Source: Virgisporangium ochraceum
GTDB taxonomy: Bacteria; Actinomycetota; Actinomycetes; Mycobacteriales; Micromonosporaceae
Length of the DNA: 64,000 nt
Direction of reading: 5' to 3'
Assembly (NCBI RefSeq): GCF_016863655.1
Contig: NZ_BOPH01000126.1
Span: 1-64,000 of the forward strand
Below, in pieces: positions 1 through 8,154 of this stretch. The notes under the pieces are model-generated. The model was not told the DNA's origin. It did no database searches and saw nothing but the letters and a program-made list of their open reading frames with translations. The stretch's first letter is position 1. Each line of letters starts with the position of its first letter. The translations under genes were made by a program, and so were the position numbers.

Positions 1-222
1 GAGGACGTTGCAGGTGGGGACGAGCTTGGCGTCGACGGTGCAGTTCGTGCCCGGCTTCGCCGGCGCGACGGCCGGGATCGGAGCGGTCTTGCTGGCCGCG
101 CCCTTGGTGGGCTCGGCGCCCGATCCGGCCATCGCCGCGGGGGCGGCGAGGGAGATACCGGCTGCGGCGGCCACGGCGACGGCGGCGAAACGGCGGAAGA
201 ACTTCTGGCGGGTGTGAGTCAC
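1..222 (-). CDS. Secreted protein, N-terminal part only (runs off the window)
   Basis: Reading on the minus strand from a GTG at 222, the first 74 codons are open to the window edge. The N-terminus has a basic stretch (THTRQKFFRRF), a hydrophobic alanine-rich core and a probable AMA cleavage site around residue 33, so the product is exported. A proline- and alanine-rich linker follows, then a start of a domain with two cysteines (TNCTVDAKLVPTC). The start is supported by an upstream GAGGAG Shine-Dalgarno at suitable distance. The beginning of the mature part faintly recalls actinobacterial secreted glycoside hydrolases, but too little is present to name a family. The gene is incomplete because of the window boundary, not because it is visibly damaged. 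Confidence 0.75.
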   Translation of the reverse strand, partial: MTHTRQKFFRRFAAVAVAAAAGISLAAPAAMAGSGAEPTKGAASKTAPIPAVAPAKPGTNCTVDAKLVPTCNVL

Positions 223-346
223 GGGGGGCTCTCCTCGTCATGTTGCTGTCCGGGGCTGGACAACTACAAGAGTGCGGAGGCCGCGTTGTGCCGTCGGGTC
301 GACGGGAGGTTGCCGTTACGGTGTCGGCCATCCGGGACACCGTCCA

Positions 347-376
347 CAATGGACATTGAGCAGGGATGTATATACA
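347..376. promoter_or_regulatory. Palindromes in the divergent intergenic region
   Basis: The 287-bp gap between the secreted-protein gene (minus) and the GAF-EAL gene (plus) contains two short perfect palindromes: CAATG-GA-CATTG at 347-358 and TGTATATACA at 367-376. The latter is strikingly AT-rich for this genome. A TTGAGC hexamer at 356-361 is a possible -35 box for the plus-strand gene. These are plausible operator or promoter elements for either divergent gene, but nothing identifies the regulator. Confidence 0.35.
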
Positions 377-509
377 GGTATCCGCCGGGTGGATCGACCG
401 GCCACCGGTACGGGTGCCGAACGGGTGCCGGCACACCGGCACCGCCCGACCCACCGGTCACCGCGCCGGGAAACGCTCAGCGAGCCGCCCGCGCGACCGA
501 TGAACCGGC

Positions 510-1724
510 GTGGGAAAGCCAAGGACGGAGATCGGCGAGCAGGTCGCCGAGCTGCTGGTCACCGCGAAGAGGTCGCTGGGACTCAGCGTCGCCTTCCTCA
601 GCCGCCTCGATGGCACCACGCAGCACCTCGAGGTTGTCGAGTCCTCCGTGCCACTCCTGTTCCGCGAGGGGGTCATGCGGCCCCAGGCGACCTCGCTGTG
701 CCAGGCGATCCTGGACGGGAAGCTGCCCAGCGTCATCCCGAACCTGCGCGACTTCCCCGAGGCGATGAAGCTGCCCGCCGCGAAGATGCCCCGGATCCGC
801 AGTTTCGTGTCGGTACCGGTCAAGCTGAGCGACGGCACTCTCTACGGCACGTTCTGCGCGGCCGGTCTCACCTCCGACAAGGGTCTGACCCGGCGCGACC
901 GCGCGCTCATGGAGGTGCTGGCCCGCGCCGCGTCCGTGGTCATCGAACCCGACGTGCGCGACAACGCCGAGCGTTCCGAGATCGAGGGCCGCCTGAGCGA
1001 GGTCGTCGCCGACGGCGGGCCTACCGTCGTGTTCCAGCCCATCGTGGACCTCGTGAGCGGCGTCCGGGTGGGCGCCGAGGCCCTGAGCCGGTTCCCGACC
1101 GACTGGGGCAAGGCACCCGACGTGTGCTTCGCCGAGGCGCACCGGGTCGGTCGCGGCCACCACCTCGAGGTGCTCGCGCTGCGCGGCGCGGCCGACGTGC
1201 TGTCACGCGTCGACGGGTACGTCGCCATGAACGTCTCCCCCGCGACCCTCCTCACCGACGACTGCCGGGCCCTGCTCGCGGACCTGCCGCTGGACCGCGT
1301 GCTGCTCGAGCTGTCCGAGCACGACCCGGTCGAGGACTACGACGAACTCCAGGCCGTGCTCGACCCGTTCCGCGGCGCGGGCCTGCGCCTGGCCATCGAC
1401 GACGTCGGTGCCGGCTTCTCGTCGCTGCGCCACGTGGTGCTCACGGCCCCCGACGTCATCAAGCTCGACCGCAGCATCGTCGCGGGCGTCCACGGCGACG
1501 CGGTGCTCCGGACCCTCGTCGGCGCGCTCGTCACGTTCGCGCACGGCTGCGGCAGCAAGGTCGTCGCCGAGGGCATCGAGACCGCCGACGACGCCTCGGC
1601 GCTGAGCGCGATCGGTGTCGACTACGGCCAGGGCTGGCTTTACGGCCGGCCCGGCCTCCCCGAGAACCTCTCCCGCACCGAGGACACGACGTACCGGCCG
1701 CGGCACCGCGTCACCGTCGGCTAG
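510..1724 (+). CDS. GAF-EAL domain protein (candidate c-di-GMP phosphodiesterase)
   Basis: The 404-residue protein has an N-terminal GAF-type sensor domain (about residues 8-150) followed by an EAL domain (about 165-390). EAL domains hydrolyse the second messenger c-di-GMP to pGpG. Visible catalytic or metal-binding elements are EAL at 190-192, NVSP at 241-244, ELSE near 267, IDDVGAG at 296-302 (usual form DDFGTG), IKLD near 317-320 and AEGIET with E354. Most catalytic acids are present, so enzymatic activity is plausible, although the DDVGAG substitution could weaken it. No GGDEF domain and no membrane segment are seen, so it is a soluble sensor. The GTG start lacks a clear Shine-Dalgarno and is uncertain by a few codons. 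Its stop codon shares the palindromic CTAG at 1721-1724 with the convergent gene. Confidence 0.88.
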   Translation: MGKPRTEIGEQVAELLVTAKRSLGLSVAFLSRLDGTTQHLEVVESSVPLLFREGVMRPQATSLCQAILDGKLPSVIPNLRDFPEAMKLPAAKMPRIRSFVSVPVKLSDGTLYGTFCAAGLTSDKGLTRRDRALMEVLARAASVVIEPDVRDNAERSEIEGRLSEVVADGGPTVVFQPIVDLVSGVRVGAEALSRFPTDWGKAPDVCFAEAHRVGRGHHLEVLALRGAADVLSRVDGYVAMNVSPATLLTDDCRALLADLPLDRVLLELSEHDPVEDYDELQAVLDPFRGAGLRLAIDDVGAGFSSLRHVVLTAPDVIKLDRSIVAGVHGDAVLRTLVGALVTFAHGCGSKVVAEGIETADDASALSAIGVDYGQGWLYGRPGLPENLSRTEDTTYRPRHRVTVG

Positions 1725-2686
1725 CGAACGGGCACGACGAGCGCGGCGTACACCGACCGGTGGTCGGTTCCGGCGATCCGGTACGGCCGCGCGGCGGCGA
1801 TCCCGATCCGGCGGTCGGCCAGCACGCGGTCGAGCGTCACCGGCAGGGTCAGCCGGCGCCCGTTCGACGGCCACCGCGACGGCCACGACGTGCGCAGCCC
1901 GGTGCCGGCGACCGCGGCCGCGTCGCGGTACCCGGTGTCGACGAGCCGGCGCAGGGCCGCGTGGTCGAGCGTGGCGTTGAAGTCACCGAGCAGCACCCGC
2001 GGCCGACCGTCCACTGTGGCCGGTGGCTGCGCGCGCAGGTCGTGGTACCAGTTCGCCATGCCGGGCGCGCCCCACGGGGCCGCCGGGTGCGCGGACTCGA
2101 CGTCGACCGGTACCGCGCCGGGAACCTCGACCGTCGCCCGCGCCTGCACCGACCCACCACGCAGCCGCCGGTGCGACGGTGACGTGAGCGGGTACCGGCT
2201 GAGCACGGCCGAGCCGCTGACCCCCGGCAGCGGGAACGCCGCGGCGAACGGGAGCAGCCGGTACACGCCGGCGTCCCGCAGCGCGGCGTCGCCGTCGGGC
2301 GTGAGCTCCTGGAGGGCGAGCACGTCGACGTCCAGCCGGTCCACGAGGGAGGCCAGGGCCCGCCCGTCCGCGCGTCCGCCCATCAGGTTCACCGTCAGCA
2401 CCCGCAGCGGCTGCCCGTCGGCCGTGCTGTGCCGGTCACGTGACGCGCGCGGAACGACCACCGCGCACAGCGACACCGCCGCGACCACCGCGACCGCACC
2501 CGCCACCCAGCGGCGCGCGACCAGCGCGAGCACCGCGACCGCGACGGACCCGGCGGCCACGTACGGGGTGAACGCCATCACCTGCACCCACGGCCAGCCC
2601 CGTTCCCAGCCGGGGACGCGCACCACCGTCCACACCAGACACGCGACGACCGGCAGCCACACCCACGGGGCGACCTTCGTCCACAT
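1721..2686 (-). CDS. Endonuclease/exonuclease/phosphatase-family membrane protein
   Basis: This 321-residue protein begins with about three hydrophobic segments (residues 5-90), then carries an EEP-superfamily catalytic domain. Signature elements are VLTVNLMGGR (N), LQELTPDGD (catalytic E), LGDFNATLDH (D-N pair) and GTDHRSV near the C-terminus (D-H). Proteins of this layout are membrane-anchored metal-dependent phosphoesterases or nucleases of unknown substrate. The ATG lies 5 bp after the stop of the NCS1 permease, so both genes form one operon downstream of the TPP riboswitch. A role connected with thiamine, for instance dephosphorylation of a thiamine precursor, is possible from context but not shown by the sequence. 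The more upstream in-frame extension overlaps the permease and is not coding. Confidence 0.85.
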   Translation of the reverse strand: MWTKVAPWVWLPVVACLVWTVVRVPGWERGWPWVQVMAFTPYVAAGSVAVAVLALVARRWVAGAVAVVAAVSLCAVVVPRASRDRHSTADGQPLRVLTVNLMGGRADGRALASLVDRLDVDVLALQELTPDGDAALRDAGVYRLLPFAAAFPLPGVSGSAVLSRYPLTSPSHRRLRGGSVQARATVEVPGAVPVDVESAHPAAPWGAPGMANWYHDLRAQPPATVDGRPRVLLGDFNATLDHAALRRLVDTGYRDAAAVAGTGLRTSWPSRWPSNGRRLTLPVTLDRVLADRRIGIAAARPYRIAGTDHRSVYAALVVPVR

Positions 2687-2691
2687 GCGAC

Positions 2692-4020
2692 TCAGCGGCC
2701 CCGGCGGAACGGCAGGGTCACCGCGACCGTCAGCAGCACCGCCACCGCGAGGCTCACCAGCGACGCCGACCAGCCGTTCGCCGGGTCGATGCCGAGGTCG
2801 GCCTGGCGCGTCGACCACCAGGACGTCCAGCCGGCGCCGGTGCCGGTGAAGAACGTCGGCAGGGTCAGCTGGTACGCGACGAAGCCGGCGACCCACGGCA
2901 GCAGCAGAAGCGGCCGCGCCGGCGCCCGCTCGGTGACGTTCCACGCCGGCCGCGGCAGCACGAAGTACACCACCACGAAGATGCCGACCAGCGGCACGAA
3001 CACCGCGCCGATGAGGAACAGGAACGGCTCGTACGCGGCGATGTCGAAGGTGAGCGCGAGCACCGTCGCGGTGAGACCGACGAGACCGGCGAGCAGCCGC
3101 CGGTCGAGCCGGGCGGCGAAGTTCTGCGCCGACACGGCCGTCGAGTAGATGTTCGCGAACGCCTCGTCGACCTCCACGACCACGAGGACCAGCACGGCGA
3201 CGATCCCCAACGGCACCGCCAGCAACGCGTCGATGACGTCGAGCCCGGCCGCGCCGTACGCGGCAAGCGCGAGCGCGCCCAGCGTGAACATCGCCACGGT
3301 GGCCACGCCGTAGCCGACGGCCGTGCCGGTGAAGGCCGAGCGCCCGTCGCGCGCGTGCCGCGTGTAGTCGGCCGCCAGCGGGAACCACGACACCGGCAGC
3401 GCGATCACGACGTCGACCGCGACCCAGAACGACGCCGCGCCACCCTCCTCGATCGGCGGCAACGGATGCCGGAGCACCTCGACGAACAGGTACACCACCG
3501 CCGCGAGCGCCGCCCAGACGGCGTACCGCGACAGGATCCGCGCCGCGGCGAGCGGGCGCAGGGCCATCAGCGTGGCCAGCACCCCGCCGGCGAGCACGAA
3601 CGGCCACCGCGGCAGGTCGAGCACGCGGGAGGCCGCCTCGGCGATGACGACGATCTCGAACGTGGCCCAGCCGACGCACTGGACGAGGTTGAACACCGTC
3701 GGCAGGTAGGACATCCGCCCGCCGAGGAGGCCACGCAGCAGCACCATCGCCGGCGCGCCTTCGCGCGCGCCGGCCGCCGCGGCCAGTCCCAACAGGACCG
3801 AGCCGATGACCGCGCCGACGACGATGGCGGCGACGGTGACCACGAGCGGGCGCCCGGCCAGCACGACGTACGTGGCCGCGACCGGCAGGAGGAGGCTGAC
3901 GCCGAGGTTGCCCCACAGGCCGAGGCAGGCGCGCAGCCCCAACGTGCGGGGCGGCGGTTCGGTGAGGAGGTTCGGCGCCTCCACGTGGACGGAGTGAGGT
4001 GCGTCGATGGGACCGCTCAT
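2692..4020 (-). CDS. NCS1-family permease, probable thiamine-precursor (HMP) transporter
   Basis: A 442-residue polytopic membrane protein with about 12 predicted transmembrane segments, belonging to the nucleobase:cation symporter-1 family. The characteristic N-terminal region reads LGLWGNLGVSLLLPVAATYV, and the second third contains the NLVQCVGWATFE segment common in cytosine and hydroxymethylpyrimidine permeases. The gene starts 10-100 bp after a TPP riboswitch, so expression should fall when thiamine pyrophosphate is plentiful. That strongly suggests import of the thiamine building block 4-amino-5-hydroxymethyl-2-methylpyrimidine (CytX-type role), rather than cytosine salvage. The ATG at 4020 is well placed behind the riboswitch. 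The EEP-family gene follows 5 bp after the stop. Confidence 0.88.
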   Translation of the reverse strand: MSGPIDAPHSVHVEAPNLLTEPPPRTLGLRACLGLWGNLGVSLLLPVAATYVVLAGRPLVVTVAAIVVGAVIGSVLLGLAAAAGAREGAPAMVLLRGLLGGRMSYLPTVFNLVQCVGWATFEIVVIAEAASRVLDLPRWPFVLAGGVLATLMALRPLAAARILSRYAVWAALAAVVYLFVEVLRHPLPPIEEGGAASFWVAVDVVIALPVSWFPLAADYTRHARDGRSAFTGTAVGYGVATVAMFTLGALALAAYGAAGLDVIDALLAVPLGIVAVLVLVVVEVDEAFANIYSTAVSAQNFAARLDRRLLAGLVGLTATVLALTFDIAAYEPFLFLIGAVFVPLVGIFVVVYFVLPRPAWNVTERAPARPLLLLPWVAGFVAYQLTLPTFFTGTGAGWTSWWSTRQADLGIDPANGWSASLVSLAVAVLLTVAVTLPFRRGR

Positions 4021-4029
4021 GGGCCGTGT

Positions 4030-4118
4030 CAGCTCCCTACGCCGGCATTACCCGGACAGGTTCCTGCGGTCGACGGCGCCATAGCCGTCCTCTCAGCCCG
4101 ATGCGTCGAGCTCCCGCG
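4030..4118 (-). ncRNA. TPP riboswitch (THI element)
   Basis: On the minus strand this stretch contains the conserved THI-box blocks in order: GGGAGCTCG, GGGCTGAGAGG with the CTGAGA core, GACCGCAGGAACCTG, then TCCGGGTAATGCCGGCG and AGGGAGCTGAC. The outer GGGAG...  pairs with CTC/AGCTCCC-type complement as expected for P1. It ends about 10 nt before the permease start codon, so the likely mechanism is control of translation initiation, or of termination in the short leader. A TAAGGT hexamer upstream on the minus strand is a weak -10 candidate. The match to the family consensus is strong by eye. Confidence 0.93.
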
Positions 4119-4177
4119 TCTGCGTATCGCGTCGCAGCGACCTTACGCCGTACGGACCCGCACCGCCAGAACGGGGG

Positions 4178-7100
4178 TCACCACATCGTCGCGTTCTCCC
4201 ACGTGACCTCGGCCGCGCACGAGCCGTCGTCGGTCCGACGGACGAGGAACGTCAGCGTCGTCGCGGCGGCCGGCGCCGCGCCGTACACCTCCCGCCGACC
4301 CGCACCGGACCATCGGTTCCCGACATCGACGCCAGTGTGGCGCGACCGCGCCGGCAGCGGTGCCCACCGTCGACGCGCGAGCGCGGCACCGAGCAGCACC
4401 ATCGACAGCCCGAGGCCGATGAGCGTCGGGGTGTCCGGTCCGGTCACCGGAAGGGCGACGGGGTCGCCGCCACCGGGGTCGCCGCCGTCGGTGGCGGCCA
4501 CGGCCGGGGTGTAGGTGGCGGTCGCCGACTGGCCGTAGGCGTCGGTCACGCGGTAGGTCACCGGCGACGGCGTGCCCCGGAAGCGGGCCTCGGGGGTGAA
4601 CGTGATGCCGCCGGTCGCCGGGTCGAGGGTGTAGGCGCCCTGGCCGGCGATCGTCACGGTGGTCGCGGGGTTGCCGCTCGCGTCGAGGAGGGTGACGTTG
4701 CCGCCCGGCGGAACCGTGACGGTGACGTGCTGCGGCGTGGTGTTGTCGCCGGTGCTGGTCTGTGGCGCGGCGGGCGGCGCGGCCGGCAGGGTGACGGTCG
4801 GGGTGTACGTGGCGACGGCGCTCTGCCCGTACGCGTCGGTGATCCGGTACTGCACGGGCGGCGCGACCCCGGTGTACCCGAGCACGGGCGTGAACGTGAT
4901 GGTCGCGACCGTCGCCGCCTCGGTGTCGCGCGGGCGCATCCGCGCCAGAGCGTGCTCGGCGCGGCCGGGCCGTGCGAGTGCCCGCTCGGGCGTCTGCAGC
5001 GTGTAGGTGCCCTTCGCCGGCACGGTGACGGCGGTCGCCGCGTTGCCGTTCGCGTCGAGCAGGGTCGCGGTGGCGCCGTCGGGAACGGTGAACTGCACCG
5101 CCTGCGGGCTCGTGCCGATCCCGCTCGTCTGGTGCGGGGGCGCGGTCGGAGGCGGGGGCGGGGTCACCGTCGCGGTGTAGCTCGCGGCCGCGTCGTGGCC
5201 GTAGGCGTCGGTGACCCGGTACTGGGCCGCCGCCGTACCGGTGAACCCGATGCGCGGGGTGAACGTCAACGTGCCCGCGTCGACCGCGAAGGTCCCCTTG
5301 TCGGGAACGGCCCCGGATCCGACGAGCGCGAGCGTGCCCCCGGTCGGCACCGCCGGCGTGACCGTCTGCGTCGCGGTCCCCACCCCCGACGACGACAGCG
5401 GCGCCGCCGACGGACCCGGCGGCGCGGTGACGGTGGGCGTGAACGTGGCGTCGCCGGTCTGCCCGAACCGGTCGGTGACCCGGAAGCCGACCGGGGTCGC
5501 GGTTCCCGCGTAGCCGAGCACCGGGGTGAACGTGACGGTGTCGTCGGCCAGCGTGTACGTGCCCTGCCCGGGGACGGTCACCGGCCCGGCCGTCGGGTCG
5601 CCGTCGGCGTCGAGCAACGTGACGCCCCCGTCGGCCGGCAGCGGCACGGTCGCGGTCTGCGCGCCGGTGCCGACGCCGGTCGAGGTGAGGTCGGCCGGCG
5701 CGGGCGCGGCCCGGTAGGTGAAGGTCACGGGCGCCGACGTCCCGGTCAGCGTGGTGACGGTGAGGTCCTGCGCGCCGCTGCCCGGCGGGGTCCGGGCGGT
5801 GATCGTCGTGTCGTCGACCACCGTCACGTCGGTCGCGTCGGCGGAGCCGACCCGCACGGTCGTGGTGTCGGTGAGGTGGGTGCCGGTCACCGTGACCGTC
5901 GTGCCGCCGGCGGCCGGTCCCTCGTCGGGCGCGACGGCGGTGACCGTCGGCGGCGTACCGACCCCGGCCACGGTGATCTTGCCCGTGGCGGGCTGGCTGT
6001 CGCCGGTGCCGGTGGTGGCGTCGATCGTGGCCGACGCGACGTGCCCGACGACGCTCGCCGTGTACTGCCCCGGCGTGCCCGGCACGGCCACCTGGAAGGT
6101 CAGCTGGCGGCTCGCGCCGGCCGGCACGTCGAGTCCGGCGAGGAAGACCGCGGCGCCACCGCTGATCGCGGGGTCGGCGGTCGGCGCGCCGCCGAACGTG
6201 GCCGAGCCCGGCACGTACGTCGTGCCCGCCGGGAGGGTGGCGGTGACGTCGTCGAGGGTCACGGCGGCGCCGCCGGCGTTGGTGACCGTCGTGGTGAACG
6301 TGGCGGTGCCGCCGACCGGCGGCAGCGAGGTCGGGCTGCCCGACACGGTCAGCGACGTGTGGTTGACCACGGCCGGGATCGGCGGCAGCGTCGCGAAGTT
6401 GTTGGTGGTCGTGTGCTTGACCTGGGTTCCGCTGCTGATGTGGGTCATCGGGCTGACCGCCGTCGCCGACGCGGTGGTGCCGGCCACGGCGAACGTGAAC
6501 GTGGCGGTGTAGTCGGTGGCCGACGAGTTGAGCCCCGGCAGGTACAGCGTGTCGGTGTGCGTGCCGGTGTTGCCGCCGCTCATCGTGATCGTCGACCCGG
6601 TCAGCCGGTACGCGTTCGCCGGCCAGCTCGCGTACGACGCGGGGGTCGCGGTGAACAGGCCGGCCGCGCCGATGGTCCCGGTGTTGCCGACCACCGTGAC
6701 CGTCAGGCGGCCGCCGAGCTGCGGGCTGGAGCTGGCCGTCACCGACGTCACCTTGTTCGCCGACGCGGAGATGTCGGCCTGCGCCGTGAGGCTGAACGAG
6801 GCGGTGCACACCGCGTCGGGCGCGAGGTCCGGCCGGGTCCCGTACACCCGCACCGTGTGCGCCTCGGGCGTGGTCACCTCGGTGCCGGCGGTCAGGTAGA
6901 ACGCGGCGTTCGCGCTGGCACCGGCCGCCAGGCGGCCGATGTGCGCCTGTCCGCTCTCACTGGACGCGCGTCCGATCGAGGGGCCGGCGAACGACCCGAT
7001 CGTCACCCACACGTCGGCGTAGTCGGCGCCGCTGGTGTTCGTCACCCGGTACATGGCGTACGCGCTGTCCAGGGCGGGGCTGGATCCGGGCTCCAGGTAG

Positions 7101-7255
7101 AGCACGGGTCCGGAGGTCCGCGTCACGGTGGCGGTCGCCGCGCCGCACGCCGGTGCAGCGATCGCCGGGGCCGCCGTCATGACCAGCGGCGCCGCCCCCA
7201 GCGCGGCCACGGCGGCGGCCGGCCACGCGAGCCCGCGAGACAATCTCCTCAACAC
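4178..7255 (-). CDS. Cell-surface protein with DUF11-like, IPT/TIG and four CshA-type repeats, LPxTG-like anchor
   Basis: The 1025-residue protein has a signal peptide (residues 1-33), a beta-rich N-terminal region, a DUF11-like segment (about 300-430), an IPT/TIG-like domain (about 436-515) and four CshA-type fibril repeats (about 520-612, 617-698, 704-822, 829-920). Each repeat ends in a YRVTDAYGQ-type block. LPVTGPD at 935-941, a hydrophobic stretch (944-960) and RRR form a sortase sorting signal, so it should be linked to the cell wall and act in adhesion or surface layering. Repeat 3 has an extra Arg/Ala-rich insert near residues 757-785. About 62 residues follow the RRR, which is unusual for a sortase substrate. 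The GTG start has no Shine-Dalgarno but lies 6 nt after a TAGTAT box, suggesting a leaderless mRNA. Confidence 0.88.
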   Translation of the reverse strand: MLRRLSRGLAWPAAAVAALGAAPLVMTAAPAIAAPACGAATATVTRTSGPVLYLEPGSSPALDSAYAMYRVTNTSGADYADVWVTIGSFAGPSIGRASSESGQAHIGRLAAGASANAAFYLTAGTEVTTPEAHTVRVYGTRPDLAPDAVCTASFSLTAQADISASANKVTSVTASSSPQLGGRLTVTVVGNTGTIGAAGLFTATPASYASWPANAYRLTGSTITMSGGNTGTHTDTLYLPGLNSSATDYTATFTFAVAGTTASATAVSPMTHISSGTQVKHTTTNNFATLPPIPAVVNHTSLTVSGSPTSLPPVGGTATFTTTVTNAGGAAVTLDDVTATLPAGTTYVPGSATFGGAPTADPAISGGAAVFLAGLDVPAGASRQLTFQVAVPGTPGQYTASVVGHVASATIDATTGTGDSQPATGKITVAGVGTPPTVTAVAPDEGPAAGGTTVTVTGTHLTDTTTVRVGSADATDVTVVDDTTITARTPPGSGAQDLTVTTLTGTSAPVTFTYRAAPAPADLTSTGVGTGAQTATVPLPADGGVTLLDADGDPTAGPVTVPGQGTYTLADDTVTFTPVLGYAGTATPVGFRVTDRFGQTGDATFTPTVTAPPGPSAAPLSSSGVGTATQTVTPAVPTGGTLALVGSGAVPDKGTFAVDAGTLTFTPRIGFTGTAAAQYRVTDAYGHDAAASYTATVTPPPPPTAPPHQTSGIGTSPQAVQFTVPDGATATLLDANGNAATAVTVPAKGTYTLQTPERALARPGRAEHALARMRPRDTEAATVATITFTPVLGYTGVAPPVQYRITDAYGQSAVATYTPTVTLPAAPPAAPQTSTGDNTTPQHVTVTVPPGGNVTLLDASGNPATTVTIAGQGAYTLDPATGGITFTPEARFRGTPSPVTYRVTDAYGQSATATYTPAVAATDGGDPGGGDPVALPVTGPDTPTLIGLGLSMVLLGAALARRRWAPLPARSRHTGVDVGNRWSGAGRREVYGAAPAAATTLTFLVRRTDDGSCAAEVTWENATMW

Positions 7256-7261
7256 GGACGA

Positions 7262-7267
7262 ATACTA
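7262..7267 (-). promoter_or_regulatory. -10 box TAGTAT, probable leaderless promoter of the surface protein
   Basis: TAGTAT on the minus strand ends 6 nt before the GTG start at 7255. With a normal spacing to the transcription start, the mRNA would begin at or next to the start codon. No ribosome-binding site is present, which fits. No convincing -35 hexamer is seen. Confidence 0.5.
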
Positions 7268-7303
7268 AATAATCTGCCTCATCCGGACAGCCGGACGCGT
7301 AAA

Positions 7304-8116
7304 TCAGCCGGCCACCGTGGCGACATGGACGCGGATGGCCGTGGTGATCGCGAGGTCGCCGTCGTCGGTGCGGGCCCCGCGGATCTCGGGAAACGCGTCG
7401 GCGGTGGCGGCGGGCAGGCCGTCGGGCGGGATCCGGCTCAGCAGCGCCCTCGCCCCGTGCGACCAGCACCAGGCGAGCCAGTGCTCCTCGTCGCGGAAGC
7501 GGCTCACCGTCGAGTGGTCGGTGTGGGTCACCCCGCCGAAGCCGGCGGCGGTGAGCGCGGCCGTCGTCGCCTCCGCCGAGGCGAACATGTCGTCGGGCTT
7601 CGGCGGCGGCCCGCCGCCGGGTGGAAGGTGCTGGGCGAGCGCGCGCATGGCGGCGGAGAAGTGCGGGTCCTGGGGACCGAACGTGCTCAGCGCCAGCCGC
7701 CCGCCGGGGCGCAGGACCCGCGCGTACGCGCGCAGCGCGGCGTGCGGGTCGGGCAGCAGGAACACGACCAGCCCGGCGGTGACGAGGTCGAACGAGCCGG
7801 CCGGGTACGCCGGCGCCTGCGCGTCGCCGACCTCGACGGTCACGTGGTCCAGGCCCAGCCGGGCGGCCTCGGCCCGGGTCAGGTCCACCATGGACGGTGC
7901 GCCGTCGGTCGCGGTCACGTGCCCGCCCGGTGCGACAGCCCGCGCGACCGGGAACAGGACCGCGCCCCGGCCGCAGCCGACGTCGAGCACCCGCTCCCCC
8001 GGCCGCGGGCCGGCCCGGCGCGCCAGCGCGGCGCCGAACGGGCCGAAGAAGTCCACGCCGACCCGGTCGTAGGTACCGGCCGCCTCGTCGAACGTGCCCA
8101 CCACGTCGTCCGTCAT
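7304..8116 (-). CDS. Class I SAM-dependent methyltransferase
   Basis: A 270-residue soluble protein with a Rossmann-fold methyltransferase domain. The SAM-binding motif I reads VLDVGCGRGAVLFP near residues 43-56, the acidic end of strand 2 is TATDGAPSMVD, and motif post-I is VEVGDAQAPAYPAGSFDLV. The family (UbiE/MenG-like, Methyltransf_11/25) methylates small molecules, but the acceptor cannot be told. I chose the internal ATG at 8116 because a CGAGGATG Shine-Dalgarno precedes it; a start 42 nt upstream would add a non-homologous tail. It stands alone between the surface protein and the amidohydrolase. Confidence 0.85.
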   Translation of the reverse strand: MTDDVVGTFDEAAGTYDRVGVDFFGPFGAALARRAGPRPGERVLDVGCGRGAVLFPVARAVAPGGHVTATDGAPSMVDLTRAEAARLGLDHVTVEVGDAQAPAYPAGSFDLVTAGLVVFLLPDPHAALRAYARVLRPGGRLALSTFGPQDPHFSAAMRALAQHLPPGGGPPPKPDDMFASAEATTAALTAAGFGGVTHTDHSTVSRFRDEEHWLAWCWSHGARALLSRIPPDGLPAATADAFPEIRGARTDDGDLAITTAIRVHVATVAG

Positions 8117-8154
8117 ACCGTCATCCTCGCAGTGGGCGGCCCACCGTGGGCGGG

